Shown here: piece after piece, positions 63,465 to 64,000 of the stretch
How the letters are laid out: each line of letters starts with the position of its first letter
Numbering within the stretch: position 1 is the stretch's first letter
Source of the DNA: Streptomyces verrucosisporus
GTDB taxonomy: Bacteria; Actinomycetota; Actinomycetes; Streptomycetales; Streptomycetaceae
Direction: 5' to 3'
NCBI RefSeq assembly: GCF_017114865.1
Contig: NZ_JADEYH010000004.1
Location: 62,001-126,000 of the forward strand
DNA length: 64,000 nucleotides
Position numbers and translations under genes: made by a program
The notes under the pieces: generated by a model
What the model was told of the DNA's origin: nothing
The model's input: only the letters and a program-made list of their open reading frames with translations
The model's database searches: none

Positions 63465-64000
63465 TCAGGCCAGCAGGGCGTGCAGCGAGGCGGTCATCGC
63501 GGCGGCGAACGCCTCCTCCGTGCCGGCGTCCACCCGGTCCAGCGACAGGTAGGGGTTGAGGTCCTCCAGCTCCACGAGCAGCAGCTCCCCCCGCGCCGTA
63601 CGGCAGGCGTCCACACGCTGGATGCCGTGGCCTATGGCGTTCCAGTCCACGAACCGCTGCGCGAAGGCGAGGTCGTCCGCCGTGGGGGCGTACGGTTCCA
63701 GCTCCCAGCGCCGCGCGAGGTCGGGGGCGTACAGGGCGTACTGGAAGGAGCGGTCGACGAAGTAGAACGAGACCTCGTGCCGGAAGTCGATCCTCGGCTG
63801 GACCAGCAGACCGGCGCCCGGTCCGAGGGCGAGTCCGGCGAGCCGCTCCGCGGGGACGACCTCCAGGCCGATGGAGTCGGCGCCGAGCTCGGGCTTGACG
63901 ACGTACTCGGCCGCCGGCGGCAGCCGGTCCAGGTCCTCGCGGCGGTCGACGGTGGGTATGACCGGCTCCCCCGCCGCGCTCAGCTCGGTCAGGTACCGCT
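63465..64000 (-). CDS. ATP-grasp domain protein, C-terminal part
   Basis: The reverse strand is open from the window edge to the stop at 63465, giving the last 178 residues. YVVKPELGADSIGLEVV is an ATP-grasp lysine/glycine-loop region; GHGIQRVDACR and LLLVELEDLNPYLSLDRV resemble the metal-binding Glu/Asn end of the fold. The N-terminus lies outside the window. Peptide-ligase or RimK-like activity is possible; not resolved. Confidence 0.8.
   Translation of the reverse strand, partial: RYLTELSAAGEPVIPTVDRREDLDRLPPAAEYVVKPELGADSIGLEVVPAERLAGLALGPGAGLLVQPRIDFRHEVSFYFVDRSFQYALYAPDLARRWELEPYAPTADDLAFAQRFVDWNAIGHGIQRVDACRTARGELLLVELEDLNPYLSLDRVDAGTEEAFAAAMTASLHALLA

Overview
This is a high-GC, gene-dense actinobacterial chromosome segment that reads as Streptomyces. 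The evidence is strong third-position GC bias, a secreted chaplin, a SigB/SigF/SigG-family stress sigma factor, DUF574 (SAV2177-type) methyltransferase, PAS-GAF-PP2C phosphatases, GH6 cellulase with CebR-type operators, and many GTG starts. No rRNA, tRNA, CRISPR array, transposase or phage structural module was seen. I support 46 protein genes. The first (molybdopterin oxidoreductase) and the last (ATP-grasp protein) run off the window.

Layout. 0-7.4 kb: molybdopterin oxidoreductase start, PAS-GAF-PP2C phosphatase, FUSC-like membrane protein, ECF-type sigma factor converging on a STAS protein, SDR, MerR regulator. 7.5-15.8 kb: alpha/beta hydrolase, DUF4230 protein, a tightly overlapping nucleotidyltransferase-BON-metallophosphoesterase operon, recQ, VOC protein, SDR, and a chaplin with a His/Lys tail. 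15.9-29.4 kb: a carbohydrate-uptake locus with a LacI-like sensor lacking an HTH, GH2 beta-mannosidase, GH36 alpha-galactosidase, a four-gene oligopeptide/oligosaccharide-type ABC importer (one protein is a permease-ATPase fusion) and a ROK repressor. Together these suggest import and cytoplasmic breakdown of galacto-manno-oligosaccharides. 29.5-33 kb: DoxX, GH6 cellulase and a GntP permease around two CebR boxes. 33-42 kb: DUF488, a PAS-GAF-PP2C-HATPase phosphatase/kinase fusion, CPBP protease, a stand-alone ctaD, DUF2795, SDR and SRPBCC proteins. 42-49.5 kb: a 1510-residue P-type ATPase divergent from a ClpC-type AAA+ unfoldase. 49.5-60.4 kb: a stress island with hemerythrin, sigma factor, methyltransferase, small membrane and coiled-coil proteins, BrkB, DUF3618, holin-like, PRC-barrel/DUF2382, GH15 and glucose dehydrogenase. 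60.5-64 kb: DUF2277, TetR plus the FAD monooxygenase it probably controls, DinB and an ATP-grasp protein.

Regulation is unusually legible. A promoter of the form GNNT-N15-GGGTAC, the signature of the Streptomyces SigB family, lies upstream of the sigma gene itself and of at least eight other genes, with weaker versions at several more. The sugar locus carries two nearly identical TTGACT-N17-TAAGAA promoters that share spacer sequence, probably bound by the ROK repressor. The TetR-monooxygenase pair carries three GCCAAC-N4-GTTGGC operators. The GH6 cellulase promoter is covered by a perfect CebR box. Several convergent gene ends carry long perfect hairpins, one of them inside coding sequence.

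All functions are from reading motifs by eye; no database search was possible. Paralogue identity (which SigB-type factor, which ClpC, which sugar) is inference.
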